Source: Polaromonas sp. (GTDB taxonomy: Bacteria > Pseudomonadota > Gammaproteobacteria > Burkholderiales > Burkholderiaceae_C). Taken from it: DNA of 64,000 bases. The notes beneath the pieces are model-generated. The model was given only the letters and a program-made list of their open reading frames with translations, did not search any database and was not told the DNA's origin. The stretch covers positions 62,001-126,000 of the forward strand of contig NZ_JAAFGZ010000006.1 of the NCBI RefSeq assembly GCF_010365105.1. The letters run 5' to 3'. The translations under genes were made by a program, and so were the position numbers. This document shows positions 20,546-30,145 of this stretch, piece after piece (position 1 is the first letter of the stretch; each line of letters starts with the position of its first letter).

Positions 20546-21721
20546 AAAAAGCGCGGCAGCGGGCTTGTCGCCGGGTGCATTCTGCACATTGCTGGATGCA
20601 ATCACACCGCCGCCCAGGCAAACCTCGCCCTGGTACAGCACCGCCGACTGGCCCGGCGTGACTGCCCACTGCGGCGCCACGAACACCAGTTCACAGTCGT
20701 CAGCTGAGGCGCTGGCCAGTTCGCAGGCCGCATCTGCCTGGCGGTAACGCGTCTTGGCGGCCATCGTGCCCAACGCCGGCGCACTGCCCGCCACCCAGCT
20801 GCAATCCTGCGCCTGCAGCACGGTCGATTGCAGCCACGGATGGTCGTGGCCCTGCACCACCCACAGCGTGTTGCTGTCCATGTCCTTGCGCGCGACGAAC
20901 CACGGCTCGTGCTCGCCCACGCCGCGCTGGCCGCGCGCCTGCGCCGCCTTCAGGTCGGCGCCCCGGGCCTTCACGCCGCCGATGCCCAGGCCCTGGCGCT
21001 GGCCCAGCGTGTAGAAGCTCAGGCCGACATGCTCGCCGAGGATGCGACCCTGGTCGTTCTTGATCGGTCCCGGCGCCTTGGCGATGTAGCGGTTCAAAAA
21101 GTCGCGGAACGGTCGCTCGCCGATGAAGCAGATGCCGGTCGAGTCTTTTTTCCGGGCGTTCGGCAGGCCGATTTCGTCGGCGATGCGCCGCACCTCGGTC
21201 TTGTGCAACTCGCCGACCGGGAACAGCGTCTTGGACAGTTGCGCCTGGTTCAGCCGGTGTAAAAAGTAGCTCTGGTCCTTCGCCGGGTCCAGGCCCTTGA
21301 GCAGCTCGTGCAGGCCGGTGGCGGCGTTCAGGCGCACGCGGGCGTAATGACCGGTGGCGATTTTCTCGGCGCCAAGGCGCATCGCGTGGTCTAAAAACGC
21401 CTTGAACTTGATCTCGGCGTTGCACAAAATGTCGGGGTTGGGCGTGCGGCCGGCCTGGTATTCGCGCAGGAATTCGGCAAACACCCGGTCCTTGTAGTCG
21501 GCGGCGAAGTTGACATGTTCAATCTCGATGCCGATCACGTCGGCCACGGCGGCGGCATCGACAAAGTCGATGTTGGATGAGCAGAACTCGGAGTCGTCGT
21601 CGTCCTCCCAGTTCTTCATGAAGATGCCGATGACTTCATGGCCTTGCTGTTTGAGCAGGTGGGCGGTCACCGCTGAATCCACGCCGCCACTCAATCCCAC
21701 CACTATTCGTTGCTTTTGCAT
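20507..21721 (-). CDS. mnmA: tRNA-specific 2-thiouridylase
   Basis: MnmA thiolates U34 of Lys, Glu and Gln tRNAs using sulfur relayed from cysteine desulfurase. The PP-loop [17 protein letters not shown] is at the N-terminus, with the catalytic cysteines in [12 protein letters not shown] and [12 protein letters not shown]. At 404 residues it is longer than E. coli MnmA (368). The extra C-terminal residues ([12 protein letters not shown]) are encoded by a family A repeat, so the tail is probably not functional. The ATG at 21721 has no Shine-Dalgarno but a TAAAAT hexamer six bases upstream. A Nudix gene lies upstream on the same strand, as in E. coli. Confidence 0.96.
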   Translation of the reverse strand: MQKQRIVVGLSGGVDSAVTAHLLKQQGHEVIGIFMKNWEDDDDSEFCSSNIDFVDAAAVADVIGIEIEHVNFAADYKDRVFAEFLREYQAGRTPNPDILCNAEIKFKAFLDHAMRLGAEKIATGHYARVRLNAATGLHELLKGLDPAKDQSYFLHRLNQAQLSKTLFPVGELHKTEVRRIADEIGLPNARKKDSTGICFIGERPFRDFLNRYIAKAPGPIKNDQGRILGEHVGLSFYTLGQRQGLGIGGVKARGADLKAAQARGQRGVGEHEPWFVARKDMDSNTLWVVQGHDHPWLQSTVLQAQDCSWVAGSAPALGTMAAKTRYRQADAACELASASADDCELVFVAPQWAVTPGQSAVLYQGEVCLGGGVIASSNVQNAPGDKPAAALFKPNKPFAQAGPA

Positions 21722-21727
21722 GCCCGG

Positions 21728-21733
21728 ATTTTA
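21728..21733 (-). promoter_or_regulatory. -10-like TAAAAT directly before mnmA
   Basis: Read on the minus strand, TAAAAT ends six bases before the mnmA ATG. TTGCCA lies 19 bases further upstream as a possible -35. The predicted transcript would start at or within a base of the ATG. Confidence 0.45.
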
Positions 21734-21779
21734 CCGAGTGGGTCGGGTGCGCTGGCAACGCGGTCGGAGCGTCTCGTTT

Positions 21780-22289
21780 TCAGGCCTTTCGGGCGTAAAC
21801 GCTTTCATCGGCATGGATGATGTCCAGCGGGTAGCGCCGGCCGGCCAGGTAGTCTTCCAGGTTGGTCAGCAGCAGCGGGCTGCGGTGCATGGCGCTGCAG
21901 GCCCGGATTTCGTCGGCCGTCAGCCACAGGGCGCGCACGATGCCTTTGTCCAGCGCCTGGCCGGCGACATGCACGCCCAGTTCGCCGCAAAAGGTAAAGC
22001 GCAGGTAGGTAATGTCCTGCGGCATGGCCTGCCCGGGCTGGGAACTGTCGAAACGCGAGAAATAAATGCCCACCAGCGCGGTCGGTGTGAAGTGAAACGC
22101 GGTTTCTTCCAGTGTTTCGCGCGCGCAGGCCTGGATCGGACTTTCGCCGGGGTCCAGGTGGCCTGCCGGGTTGTTGAGCTTCAGGCCATCGCGGGTTTGC
22201 TCCTCAACCAGCAGGAACTTCCGGACACCCTCGAAATCCCGTTCAATCACCGCTGCCACCGTGACATTGGGTTTCCATCGTTTATTCAT
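21780..22289 (-). CDS. nudJ: Nudix hydrolase (NudJ-like)
   Basis: A 169-residue Nudix pyrophosphatase. The Nudix box is G-x5-E-x7-RETLEET, read from GHLDPGESPIQACARETLEE; it binds the Mg2+ that drives cleavage of nucleoside-diphosphate or thiamine-pyrophosphate substrates in NudJ-type enzymes. NudJ is also next to mnmA in E. coli, which supports the naming, although substrate specificity is not shown. ATG 22289 (MNKRWKPNVTVAAVIER) is chosen because GATAAT ends seven bases before it; an ATG at 22310 would add seven residues. Confidence 0.8.
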   Translation of the reverse strand: MNKRWKPNVTVAAVIERDFEGVRKFLLVEEQTRDGLKLNNPAGHLDPGESPIQACARETLEETAFHFTPTALVGIYFSRFDSSQPGQAMPQDITYLRFTFCGELGVHVAGQALDKGIVRALWLTADEIRACSAMHRSPLLLTNLEDYLAGRRYPLDIIHADESVYARKA

Positions 22290-22296
22290 GCGCGAG

Positions 22297-22302
22297 ATTA
22301 TC
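22297..22302 (-). promoter_or_regulatory. -10-like GATAAT directly before the Nudix gene
   Basis: On the minus strand GATAAT ends seven bases upstream of ATG 22289, the spacing expected if transcription begins at the A of the start codon. There is no Shine-Dalgarno for this ATG. Confidence 0.4.
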
Positions 22303-22341
22303 CGTGCCATTCTTGACGCCGCAGTGACCGGTTGAACGCTT

Positions 22342-23319
22342 TTATTGAATGCCGGCGAAGCCATCGACAAAGCTTTGGCGCAAGTGCTCCACCAGGCATT
22401 CGACGGCCTTGGGCACCTGCGCCGACCAGGGCCGCAGGGCATAAATGCGTTCGCCAAAAAAGCCCTGTACCTGCCAGTCGGGCAGCACCCGGACCAGCGG
22501 CGCCGGGCCGTTTCCATCCGGGGCGGGCGGCATGCTGAAGTCGGGCAGCAGGCCGATGCCCAGGCCGGCCAGCAGGGCGTCGCGCAGCACTTCGCTGTTG
22601 TTGACCTTGAGGGAGCCCGTGACATTGACGCCCACGCGCTCGACGGCGCCATCGGCCGGTTTGCGCTTTCCGGGCAGGCCGGCCGGGCGCGCAAACGTCC
22701 AGCTGCCGGCATGGCTGCCCTGCAGGTAAAGCAGGCAGTCGTGCGATGCCAGCCCGGACGGATGCAAGGGCAGGCCGCGCCTGGCCAGGTACTGCGGGCT
22801 GGCCACCAGCAGGGAACGGGTTTCGCACAGCACCCAGGCGACATGCGTTTCGGGCGGCGCATTGGTGTGCCGGATCGCCAGGTCAAAACCCTCGTTGGCC
22901 AGGTTGACGAAACGGTCGGTCAACTCCAGTTCGATCTTGATGTCGGGGAACTGCTGCAGGAATGCGGCGATGCGCGGTGCCAGATGCTGCCGCCCCAGCG
23001 CGACGGGCGCGGTCAGCCGGATCAGCCCGCGCGGTGTGCCAGCCAGGTCGCGGGCGGCGCTGTAACTTTCGCTGATGCGCCGGAACGCTGGCTGCATGTC
23101 GTTGACCAGTTGCTGGCCGGCCTCGGTCAGGCCAACCGAGCGCGTCGTGCGGCGCACCAGCAGCACGCCGGCCGTGCGCTCCAGCTCGCTGATGCGCATG
23201 CTGGCCGACGCCTTGGATACGCCCAGCCGGCGCGCCGTTTCGGTGAAGCTGCGGGTCGCGGCCAGCACGGTCAGCAGGTGAAGGTCGGCGACAAGCGGCG
23301 CCAGTTGGTCAGAAGACAT
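22342..23319 (-). CDS. LysR-family transcriptional regulator, divergent from mmsA
   Basis: A 325-residue LysR protein. The helix-turn-helix (residues 10-65) reads [33 protein letters not shown], here abbreviated [15 protein letters not shown]. The effector domain has [20 protein letters not shown], the branch typical of AaeR/DmlR-like regulators. ATG 23319 starts eleven residues before the first helix. It is transcribed away from mmsA, and a perfect inverted repeat lies 13 bases from its start, so autoregulation and control of mmsA are likely. The inducer is unknown. Confidence 0.88.
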   Translation of the reverse strand: MSSDQLAPLVADLHLLTVLAATRSFTETARRLGVSKASASMRISELERTAGVLLVRRTTRSVGLTEAGQQLVNDMQPAFRRISESYSAARDLAGTPRGLIRLTAPVALGRQHLAPRIAAFLQQFPDIKIELELTDRFVNLANEGFDLAIRHTNAPPETHVAWVLCETRSLLVASPQYLARRGLPLHPSGLASHDCLLYLQGSHAGSWTFARPAGLPGKRKPADGAVERVGVNVTGSLKVNNSEVLRDALLAGLGIGLLPDFSMPPAPDGNGPAPLVRVLPDWQVQGFFGERIYALRPWSAQVPKAVECLVEHLRQSFVDGFAGIQ

Positions 23320-23332
23320 TGCAAAGCAACAC

Positions 23333-23350
23333 TGTTCAAAAATCTGAACA
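23333..23350. promoter_or_regulatory. Inverted repeat operator in the LysR-mmsA divergent region
   Basis: TGTTCA-N6-TGAACA is a perfect 6-bp inverted repeat with T and A ends compatible with the T-N11-A LysR core. It is 14 bases from the regulator start and 88 bases from mmsA, a usual place for a LysR recognition site. Confidence 0.6.
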
Positions 23351-23438
23351 ATGTAATCATTTTCCAGGGGCTTATCAAACCGGGCGGCGAACCCTAGACT
23401 GTGCCTCTTCATTCGTTTGTTCATTCCCAAGGATTGCC

Positions 23439-24974
23439 ATGCTGTCATCGCCCGCCGAAATCGCTCCGCAAATCACCATTGGCCACTATGTGAACGGCAG
23501 CGCCGTCACGCCCGCCGCCGGGCGCAGCCAGGCGGTGTTCAATCCGGCCACCGGCGCGGTGTCGGGCCATGTGGCGCTGGGCAGCGCGCTTGACGTCGAT
23601 GCAGCCGTCGCCGCCGCGCAAGCGGCCTTTCCGGCCTGGGCAGACATCCCGCCGATTCGCCGTGCCCGCGTCATGTTCAAGTTCCTCCAACTGCTCAACC
23701 AGAACAAGGACCAACTGGCCCACCTGATCACCGCCGAGCACGGCAAGGTGTTCACCGACGCGCAGGGCGAGGTTTCGCGCGGCATCGACATTGTCGAATT
23801 TGCCTGCGGCATTCCACAGTTGCTCAAGGGCGACTTCACCGACCAGGTCAGCACCGGCATCGACAACTGGACGCTGCGCCAGCCGCTGGGCGTGGTCGCC
23901 GGCATCACGCCGTTCAACTTTCCGGTCATGGTGCCGATGTGGATGTTCCCGGTGGCGATTGCGGCGGGCAACTGCTTCATTTTGAAACCCAGCCCGATCG
24001 ACCCGAGCGCCAGCCTGTTCATGGCCGAATTGCTCAGGCAGGCCGGCCTGCCCGATGGCGTGTTCAACGTGGTGCAGGGCGACAAGGAAGCGGTCGATGC
24101 GCTGCTGGTCCATCCGGACGTGAAGGCGGTGTCTTTCGTCGGCTCGACACCGATTGCCAACTACATCTACGAAACCGGCGCGCACCACGGCAAGCGCGTG
24201 CAGGCGCTGGGCGGCGCCAAGAACCACATGGTCGTGATGCCCGACGCCGATCTGGAGCAGGCGGTCGATGCGCTGATCGGCGCCGGCTACGGCTCGGCTG
24301 GTGAGCGCTGCATGGCGATTTCGGTGGCAGTGCTGGTTGGCAACGTGGCTGAACGGCTGATTCCGATGCTGAAGGCCCGAGCCGAAACGCTGGTGATCAA
24401 GAACGGCGTGAACCTGGATGCGGAAATGGGTCCGATTGTCACCGGCATTGCGCACCAGCGCATCACCGGCTACATCGACCTGGGCGTGCAAGAGGGTGCC
24501 GAACTGCTGGTCGATGGCCGCACCTTCACCGGCGCCCATGCCGGCGAAGGCTGCGAGCAGGGTTTCTGGATGGGCGGCACGCTGTTCGACCATGTCACGC
24601 CCGAGATGCGCATCTACAAGGAAGAAATCTTCGGCCCGGTATTGGGGTGCGTGCGTGTGAAGGACCTGGCCGAAGCGGTCGAGTTGATCAACGCCCACGA
24701 GTTTGGCAACGGCGTGAGCTGCTTCACCCGCGACGGTCATGTGGCGCGTGAATTCAGCCGCCGCATCCAGGTCGGCATGGTCGGCATCAACGTGCCGATT
24801 CCGGTGCCGATGGCCTGGCATGGCTTTGGCGGCTGGAAGAAAAGCCTGTTCGGCGACATGCATGCCTATGGGGAGGAAGGCGTGCGTTTCTACACCAAGC
24901 AGAAATCCATCATGCAGCGCTGGCCTGAAAGCATTGGCAAGGGAGCCGAATTCGTGATGCCGACGGCCAAATAG
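23439..24974 (+). CDS. mmsA: CoA-acylating methylmalonate-semialdehyde dehydrogenase
   Basis: MmsA oxidises methylmalonate (and malonate) semialdehyde with NAD+ and CoA to propionyl-CoA (or acetyl-CoA) and CO2, in valine and inositol breakdown. The 511-residue aldehyde-dehydrogenase fold shows [20 protein letters not shown], the cofactor motif [14 protein letters not shown], and the catalytic cysteine in [10 protein letters not shown] (Cys291). The CoA-acylating branch is indicated by [16 protein letters not shown] near the C-terminus. ATG 23439 has AAGGA ten bases upstream. No other valine-pathway gene is adjacent; the divergent LysR gene is its probable regulator. A strong terminator follows. 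Confidence 0.93.
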   Translation: MLSSPAEIAPQITIGHYVNGSAVTPAAGRSQAVFNPATGAVSGHVALGSALDVDAAVAAAQAAFPAWADIPPIRRARVMFKFLQLLNQNKDQLAHLITAEHGKVFTDAQGEVSRGIDIVEFACGIPQLLKGDFTDQVSTGIDNWTLRQPLGVVAGITPFNFPVMVPMWMFPVAIAAGNCFILKPSPIDPSASLFMAELLRQAGLPDGVFNVVQGDKEAVDALLVHPDVKAVSFVGSTPIANYIYETGAHHGKRVQALGGAKNHMVVMPDADLEQAVDALIGAGYGSAGERCMAISVAVLVGNVAERLIPMLKARAETLVIKNGVNLDAEMGPIVTGIAHQRITGYIDLGVQEGAELLVDGRTFTGAHAGEGCEQGFWMGGTLFDHVTPEMRIYKEEIFGPVLGCVRVKDLAEAVELINAHEFGNGVSCFTRDGHVAREFSRRIQVGMVGINVPIPVPMAWHGFGGWKKSLFGDMHAYGEEGVRFYTKQKSIMQRWPESIGKGAEFVMPTAK

Positions 24975-25018
24975 GCCCGCCGAAAGCCGCCTGGAGCTTG
25001 AATGGATTTTTCAGGGAG

Positions 25019-25054
25019 CCCGTCGGTTTGTCACAAGCCGACGGGTTTCTTTTT
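25019..25054 (+). terminator. Intrinsic terminator of mmsA
   Basis: A 12-bp stem, CCCGTCGGTTTG against CAAGCCGACGGG with one G-T pair and a TCA loop, is followed by TTTCTTTTT. It is 45 bases after the mmsA stop. Confidence 0.9.
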
Positions 25055-25162
25055 GGGCTCAGGGTTTCTCCCTAAGGTTACCCACGCAGACCCGCATTCG
25101 ACAGCTTTGACGAAAATTTACAAAAAACTCATGTAAGCTTTACGACAGTTGCAAATCCGCCC

Positions 25163-25180
25163 AGGCCTTATTCAAGGCCT
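25163..25180 (+). other. Small perfect hairpin in the pntA leader
   Basis: AGGCCTT-ATTC-AAGGCCT forms a 7-bp stem with a tetraloop, 31 bases before the pntA start. There is no T-run, so it is not a terminator. It may stabilise the transcript or be incidental. Confidence 0.35.
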
Positions 25181-25211
25181 CCGAGAAAAAATAAAGCATC
25201 GAGGAGAACCC

Positions 25212-26327
25212 ATGATCATTGGGATACCCGCCGAAATCACGGCCGGAGAGACACGCGTGGCCATCACGCCCGAGACAGCCAAGAAGCTCAAGGCCCAGGG
25301 CCACACCATTCGCATCCAGTCGGGCGCAGGCGTGACCGCCAGCGTGCCCGATGACGCCTACCGAGCCGTGGGCGCCGAGATCACCGATGCGGCGGGCGCC
25401 TACGCCGCCGACATCGTGCTCAAGGTGCGCTGCCCGGAAGACCGCGAAATGACACTGGCGAAAGCCGGCAGCGTGATGGTCGGCATGCTCAATCCTTTTG
25501 ACGCTGCCGGCCTGCAGCGTCTTGCCGCCGCGCAGCTGACGTCCTTTTCGCTCGAAGCCGCGCCACGCACCAGCCGCGCCCAGAGCATGGACGTGCTGTC
25601 CAGCCAGGCCAACATCGCCGGATACAAGGCCGTGATGATGGCGGCCAATGAATACCAGCGCTTTTTCCCGATGCTCATGACCGCCGCCGGCACCGTTAAA
25701 GCTGCTCGCGTGGTGATTCTGGGTGTGGGCGTGGCCGGCCTGCAGGCGATTGCCACGGCCAAGCGGCTGGGCGCGGTGATTGAAGCTAGCGACGTGCGCC
25801 CGAGCGTGAAAGAGCAGGTCGAGTCGCTGGGTGGCAAGTTCATCGACGTTCCCTACGAAACCGACGAGGAGCGCGAAGCCGCCGTCGGCGTGGGCGGCTA
25901 TGCCAAGCCGATGCCGCCGAGCTGGATGACGCGGCAAAAAATCGAGGTCGCCAAGCGCGTGGCGCAGGCCGATGTGGTGATCACCACCGCCCTGATTCCC
26001 GGCCGTGCCGCGCCGGTGCTGGTGACCGAAGAAATGGTCATGGCCATGAAGCCGGGCAGCGTGATCGTTGACCTGGCTGCGTCGCAAGGCGGCAACTGCC
26101 CACTGACCGAGGCGGACAAGACCGTCGTCAGACACGGCGTGACACTGATGGGCCAGACCAACATCCCGGCCCTGGTGGCGGCAGACGCCAGCGCGCTGTA
26201 TGCGCGCAACCTGCTCGACTTCCTCAAGCTCATCATCACCAAGGAAGGCGCGCTCAACATTGACCTGGAAGACGACATCGTGGCCGCCTGCCTGATGACC
26301 CAGGGCGGCGAAGTCAAGCGCAAATAA
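25212..26327 (+). CDS. pntAa: NAD(P) transhydrogenase subunit alpha part 1
   Basis: Domain I of proton-translocating transhydrogenase, 371 residues, binds NAD(H) on the cytoplasmic side. It opens MIIGIPAEITAGETRVAITPE (family IPxE...E..RVA), has the nucleotide-binding RVVILGVGVAGLQAIATAKRLGA (abbreviated GVGVAGLQA), and ends with the domain I tail LNIDLEDDIVAACLMT. In the three-subunit form the alpha chain is split, and that is what the next gene shows. ATG 25212 follows GAGGAG. A possible -35 (TTGACG at 25107) lies upstream, but the -10 is poor. First gene of the pnt operon. Confidence 0.95.
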   Translation: MIIGIPAEITAGETRVAITPETAKKLKAQGHTIRIQSGAGVTASVPDDAYRAVGAEITDAAGAYAADIVLKVRCPEDREMTLAKAGSVMVGMLNPFDAAGLQRLAAAQLTSFSLEAAPRTSRAQSMDVLSSQANIAGYKAVMMAANEYQRFFPMLMTAAGTVKAARVVILGVGVAGLQAIATAKRLGAVIEASDVRPSVKEQVESLGGKFIDVPYETDEEREAAVGVGGYAKPMPPSWMTRQKIEVAKRVAQADVVITTALIPGRAAPVLVTEEMVMAMKPGSVIVDLAASQGGNCPLTEADKTVVRHGVTLMGQTNIPALVAADASALYARNLLDFLKLIITKEGALNIDLEDDIVAACLMTQGGEVKRK

Positions 26328-26413
26328 GCCGGGCAGGGGCAAGCCTCCCCTGCGCCAACTAAGGTCGCGCCAACCCGCGCCCCGCAACCCCGTTCAAGCC
26401 CTAGGAGAAGACC

Positions 26414-26746
26414 ATGGATGCCGTGTCACCCACCATCATCAACCTGATCATTTTTGTTCTGGCCATCTACGTCGGCTACCACGTCGTCTGGACCGTCACG
26501 CCTGCGCTGCACACGCCGCTGATGGCCGTGACCAATGCGATTTCGGCCATCGTCATCGTCGGCGCCATGCTGGCCGCCGCGCTGACCGAAACCACGCTGG
26601 GCCGCACCATGGGCGTGCTGGCCGTGGCGCTGGCCGCCGTGAACGTCTTTGGCGGCTTCCTGGTCACGCGCCGGATGCTGGAGATGTTCCGCAAGAAGGA
26701 AAAAAAGACCGTCGCGGTCGTTGCTGACTCGGGAGCCGCCAAATGA
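26414..26746 (+). CDS. pntAb: NAD(P) transhydrogenase subunit alpha part 2
   Basis: A 110-residue membrane subunit, corresponding to the C-terminal helices of a fused alpha chain. Three hydrophobic segments are visible (IINLIIFVLAIYVGYHVVW, AISAIVIVGAMLAAA, GVLAVALAAVNVFGGFLV), then a basic tail. It supplies part of the proton channel (domain II). AGGAG lies nine bases upstream of ATG 26414. Its stop overlaps the pntB start (ATGA), so translation is coupled. Confidence 0.93.
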   Translation: MDAVSPTIINLIIFVLAIYVGYHVVWTVTPALHTPLMAVTNAISAIVIVGAMLAAALTETTLGRTMGVLAVALAAVNVFGGFLVTRRMLEMFRKKEKKTVAVVADSGAAK

Positions 26747-28167
26747 GCATGAACCTCGTCACGCTGCTGTACTTGGTGGCTTCCGTCTTCTTCATCCAGG
26801 CGCTCAAGGGCCTGTCGCACCCGACCACCTCGTTGCGCGGCAACCTGTTCGGCATGGTAGGCATGGCCATTGCCATCCTCACCACCGGCGCCCTGATCGT
26901 CGAGATCTCGGGCGGCAAGTCCCAGGGCATGGTGTATGTGCTGGGCGCGCTCGTCGTGGGCGGTGCGGCAGGTACCCTGATGGCCAAGCGCGTTGAGATG
27001 ACCAAGATGCCCGAGTTGGTCGCCTTCATGCACAGCATGATTGGCCTGGCGGCCGTTTTCATCGCCGTGGCGGCAGTGGCCGAACCTTACGCCTTCAACA
27101 TCGTCGCCAAGGGCATGCCGATTCCGGCGGGCAACCGGCTTGAACTGTTCCTGGGCGCGGCCATCGGTGCCATCACTTTCAGCGGCTCGGTGATTGCCTT
27201 TGGCAAGCTCAGCGGCAAGTACAAGTTTCGCCTGTTCCAGGGCGCGCCCGTGTCCTTTCCCGGCCAGCACAAGCTCAACCTGGTGCTGGGCCTGGCCACC
27301 GTCGCGCTGGGCATCACTTTCATGCTGACCGGCAACTGGACGGCGTTCTTTGCCATGCTGGCGCTGTCTTTTGTCATGGGCGTGCTGATCATCATCCCGA
27401 TCGGCGGCGCCGACATGCCGGTGGTGGTGTCGATGCTCAACAGCTACTCGGGCTGGGCGGCGGCCGGCATCGGCTTTTCGCTGAACAACTCGATGCTGAT
27501 CATTGCCGGCTCGCTGGTGGGCTCGTCGGGCGCGATTCTGTCTTACATCATGTGCAAAGCCATGAACCGCTCGTTCTTCAACGTGATCCTGGGCGGCTTC
27601 GGCGGCGAGGCGACCACGTCCGTTGCTGGCGCCAAGGAGCAGCGACCGGTCAAGTCGGGTTCAGCCGACGATGCCGCCTTCATCCTGGGCAACGCCGAAA
27701 GCGTCATCATCGTACCAGGCTACGGACTGGCGGTGGCGCGCGCGCAGCACTCGGTCAAAGAACTCGCGCAAAAGCTCACCGACAAGGGCATCAGCGTCAA
27801 GTACGCAATTCACCCGGTGGCTGGCCGCATGCCTGGCCACATGAACGTGTTGCTGGCCGAGGCCGAGGTGCCGTACGACCAGGTGTTCGAGATGGAGGAC
27901 ATAAATGCCGAATTCGGCCAGGCCGATGTCGCCATCATCCTGGGCGCCAACGACGTGGTGAACCCGGCCGCGCACGTCAAGGGCAGCGCCATCTACGGCA
28001 TGCCGATCCTGGAGGCTTACAAGGCCAAGACCGTCATTGTCAACAAGCGAAGCATGGCGGCGGGCTATGCCGGCCTGGACAACGAACTTTTCTACATGGA
28101 CAAGACCATGATGGTGTTCGGCGATGCCAAGAAAGTCATCGAGGACATGGGCAAGGCGATCGAATAA
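26743..28167 (+). CDS. pntB: NAD(P) transhydrogenase subunit beta
   Basis: PntB (474 residues) has about nine membrane helices of domain II, then the NADP(H)-binding domain III from about residue 290. Domain III shows VIIVPGYGLAVARAQHSV, the family Rossmann-like loop, VAGRMPGHMNVLLAEA and a C-terminal DKTMMVFGDAKKVIEDM. The complex uses the proton gradient to reduce NADP+ with NADH, feeding biosynthesis and redox defence. The start overlaps pntAb by four bases. Confidence 0.96.
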   Translation: MSMNLVTLLYLVASVFFIQALKGLSHPTTSLRGNLFGMVGMAIAILTTGALIVEISGGKSQGMVYVLGALVVGGAAGTLMAKRVEMTKMPELVAFMHSMIGLAAVFIAVAAVAEPYAFNIVAKGMPIPAGNRLELFLGAAIGAITFSGSVIAFGKLSGKYKFRLFQGAPVSFPGQHKLNLVLGLATVALGITFMLTGNWTAFFAMLALSFVMGVLIIIPIGGADMPVVVSMLNSYSGWAAAGIGFSLNNSMLIIAGSLVGSSGAILSYIMCKAMNRSFFNVILGGFGGEATTSVAGAKEQRPVKSGSADDAAFILGNAESVIIVPGYGLAVARAQHSVKELAQKLTDKGISVKYAIHPVAGRMPGHMNVLLAEAEVPYDQVFEMEDINAEFGQADVAIILGANDVVNPAAHVKGSAIYGMPILEAYKAKTVIVNKRSMAAGYAGLDNELFYMDKTMMVFGDAKKVIEDMGKAIE

Positions 28168-28367
28168 GCCTTTTCCGTTCCAGTGCGCGCGGCGGCGTGC
28201 TTTGTGCCGCACGCCATCAGCCACGGCCAAACGTCTCGATTAGAGAGGCAAGTCTTCTGAATGCCCATATTTTCTAGGGAAAACCTAATAGCCACGGGAC
28301 CGGCTTTCCCTGAAAATTCCTGTAAGCGAAAAGTAAGTAAAAAATAATCGTAATGGAGGCTAGGAAG

Positions 28368-30068
28368 ATGAGTGCAGTGATGAAACCCGAAGAAGTTGAA
28401 CGCCCGTGGCTCAGAGCTTATCCGGCGGGCGTTCCTGCCGACATCGATGCTTCGCAATATCCGTCGCTGGTGGCCTTGATGGAGGAAAGCTTCAAGACGC
28501 ACAAGGACCGGGTTGCCTACAGTTTCATGGGCAAGGAAATCACTTTCGGCCAAACCAATAATCTGTCGCTGGCATTTGGGGCCTATCTGCAGGGCCTGGG
28601 CCTGGTCCGAGGTGACCGTGTGGCCATCATGATGCCCAATGTGCCACAGTATCCGGTGGCGGTGGCCGCCATCCTGCGCGCCGGCTATGTCGTGGTCAAT
28701 GTGAATCCGCTTTACACGCCGCGTGAACTGGAGCATCAACTCAAGGATTCAGGCGCCAAGGCCATCGTGATCGTCGAGAACTTTGCCAGCACGCTGGAGC
28801 AGTGCCTGGCCAACACGCCGGTCAAGCATGTCGTGCTGTGTTCCATGGGCGACCAGTTGGGCTTGCTCAAGGGAACGCTGGTCAATTATGTGGTGCGCAG
28901 CATCAAGAAAATGGTGCCGCCTTTCAACCTGCCGGGCGCCGTGCGCTTCAATGATGCCCTGGCGCAAGGCACGCGCGGCGTTCTCAAACGGCCAGACATC
29001 AAGCCTGACGACATTGCCGTGCTTCAGTACACCGGCGGCACTACCGGTGTTTCCAAGGGCGCCGTGCTGTTGCACCGCAACGTGATTGCCAATGTGCTGC
29101 AGTCCGAAGCATGGAACGGCCCGGCCATGGCCAGCCTGGGCGCAGGAGAGCAGCCCACCTATGTGTGCGCGCTGCCGCTCTACCATATTTTCGCCTTCAC
29201 GGTGAACATGATGCTGGGCATGCGGACCGGTGGAAAAAACATCCTGATCCCCAATCCGCGTGATCTGCCGGCGGTGCTCAAGGAGCTTGCCAAGCACAAG
29301 GTCAACAGTTTTCCAGCCGTCAACACCTTGTTCAACGGGCTTGCCAACCATCCGGATTTCAATACCGTGGACTGGTCGCACCTGAAAATATCGCTGGGTG
29401 GCGGCATGGCAGTGCAAAGCGCGGTGGCCAAGCTGTGGTTGCAAAAAACCGGCTGCCCGATTTGCGAAGGCTATGGCCTGTCGGAAACCTCGCCATCGGC
29501 CAGTTGCAACCCGACCAACAGCAAAACTTTCACCGGTACGATCGGCGTGCCGATTCCCGGGACCTGGTTCAAACTCCTGGACGATGACGGCCATGAAGTG
29601 GCACCAGGCCAGCCGGGCGAGATCGCCATCAAGGGGCCGCAGGTCATGGCGGGATACTGGCAGCGGCCTGATGAAACCGACAAGGTCATGACACCCGACG
29701 GCTATTTCAAGTCGGGCGACGTGGGCATCATTGACGAAAATGGCTTTTTCAAGATCATCGACCGCAAAAAAGACATGGTGCTGGTCAGCGGTTTCAATGT
29801 CTATCCGAACGAAATCGAAGAAATCGTTTCCACCATGGACGGTGTGATGGAGTGCGCATGCGTCGGCGTGATTGACGAAAAATCGGGTGAAGCCGTCAAA
29901 CTGGTGATCGTGAAGAAGAACCCTGACCTGACTGAAGCGGATGTGCGGGCTTTCTGCAAGGAAAACCTCACCGGCTACAAGCAGCCGAGGGTCGTCGAGT
30001 TTCGCACCGAATTGCCCAAGACACCTGTCGGCAAGATCCTGCGCCGCGAACTGCGCGACAAGCGCTGA
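28368..30068 (+). CDS. fadD: Long-chain fatty acid--CoA ligase
   Basis: An AMP-forming acyl-CoA synthetase of FadD type, 566 residues. It carries the AMP-binding P-loop YTGGTTGVSKGAVLLHRN, GYGLSETSP, the YFKSGDVGIIDENGFF region and the C-terminal lysine in TPVGKILRRELRD. FadD activates fatty acids for beta-oxidation or membrane lipid use. Its family-typical N-terminus has ERPWLRAYPAGVP. ATG 28368 is preferred because GGAGG at 28355-28359 is well placed for it; an in-frame ATG at 28353 overlaps that site. It lies alone, 200 bases after pntB. Confidence 0.93.
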   Translation: MSAVMKPEEVERPWLRAYPAGVPADIDASQYPSLVALMEESFKTHKDRVAYSFMGKEITFGQTNNLSLAFGAYLQGLGLVRGDRVAIMMPNVPQYPVAVAAILRAGYVVVNVNPLYTPRELEHQLKDSGAKAIVIVENFASTLEQCLANTPVKHVVLCSMGDQLGLLKGTLVNYVVRSIKKMVPPFNLPGAVRFNDALAQGTRGVLKRPDIKPDDIAVLQYTGGTTGVSKGAVLLHRNVIANVLQSEAWNGPAMASLGAGEQPTYVCALPLYHIFAFTVNMMLGMRTGGKNILIPNPRDLPAVLKELAKHKVNSFPAVNTLFNGLANHPDFNTVDWSHLKISLGGGMAVQSAVAKLWLQKTGCPICEGYGLSETSPSASCNPTNSKTFTGTIGVPIPGTWFKLLDDDGHEVAPGQPGEIAIKGPQVMAGYWQRPDETDKVMTPDGYFKSGDVGIIDENGFFKIIDRKKDMVLVSGFNVYPNEIEEIVSTMDGVMECACVGVIDEKSGEAVKLVIVKKNPDLTEADVRAFCKENLTGYKQPRVVEFRTELPKTPVGKILRRELRDKR

Positions 30069-30145
30069 ACCGTGAATCGCTGAAACATGTCATCAGGTTC
30101 CAGATAGTGCTTTTGCGGCAGCGATTTGAATGGAAAATCGACCGC

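Noticed and set aside
28175-28215. Possible terminator after pntB
   Set aside because: GGCGTGC/GCACGCC can pair, but no T-run follows, so I did not call it.
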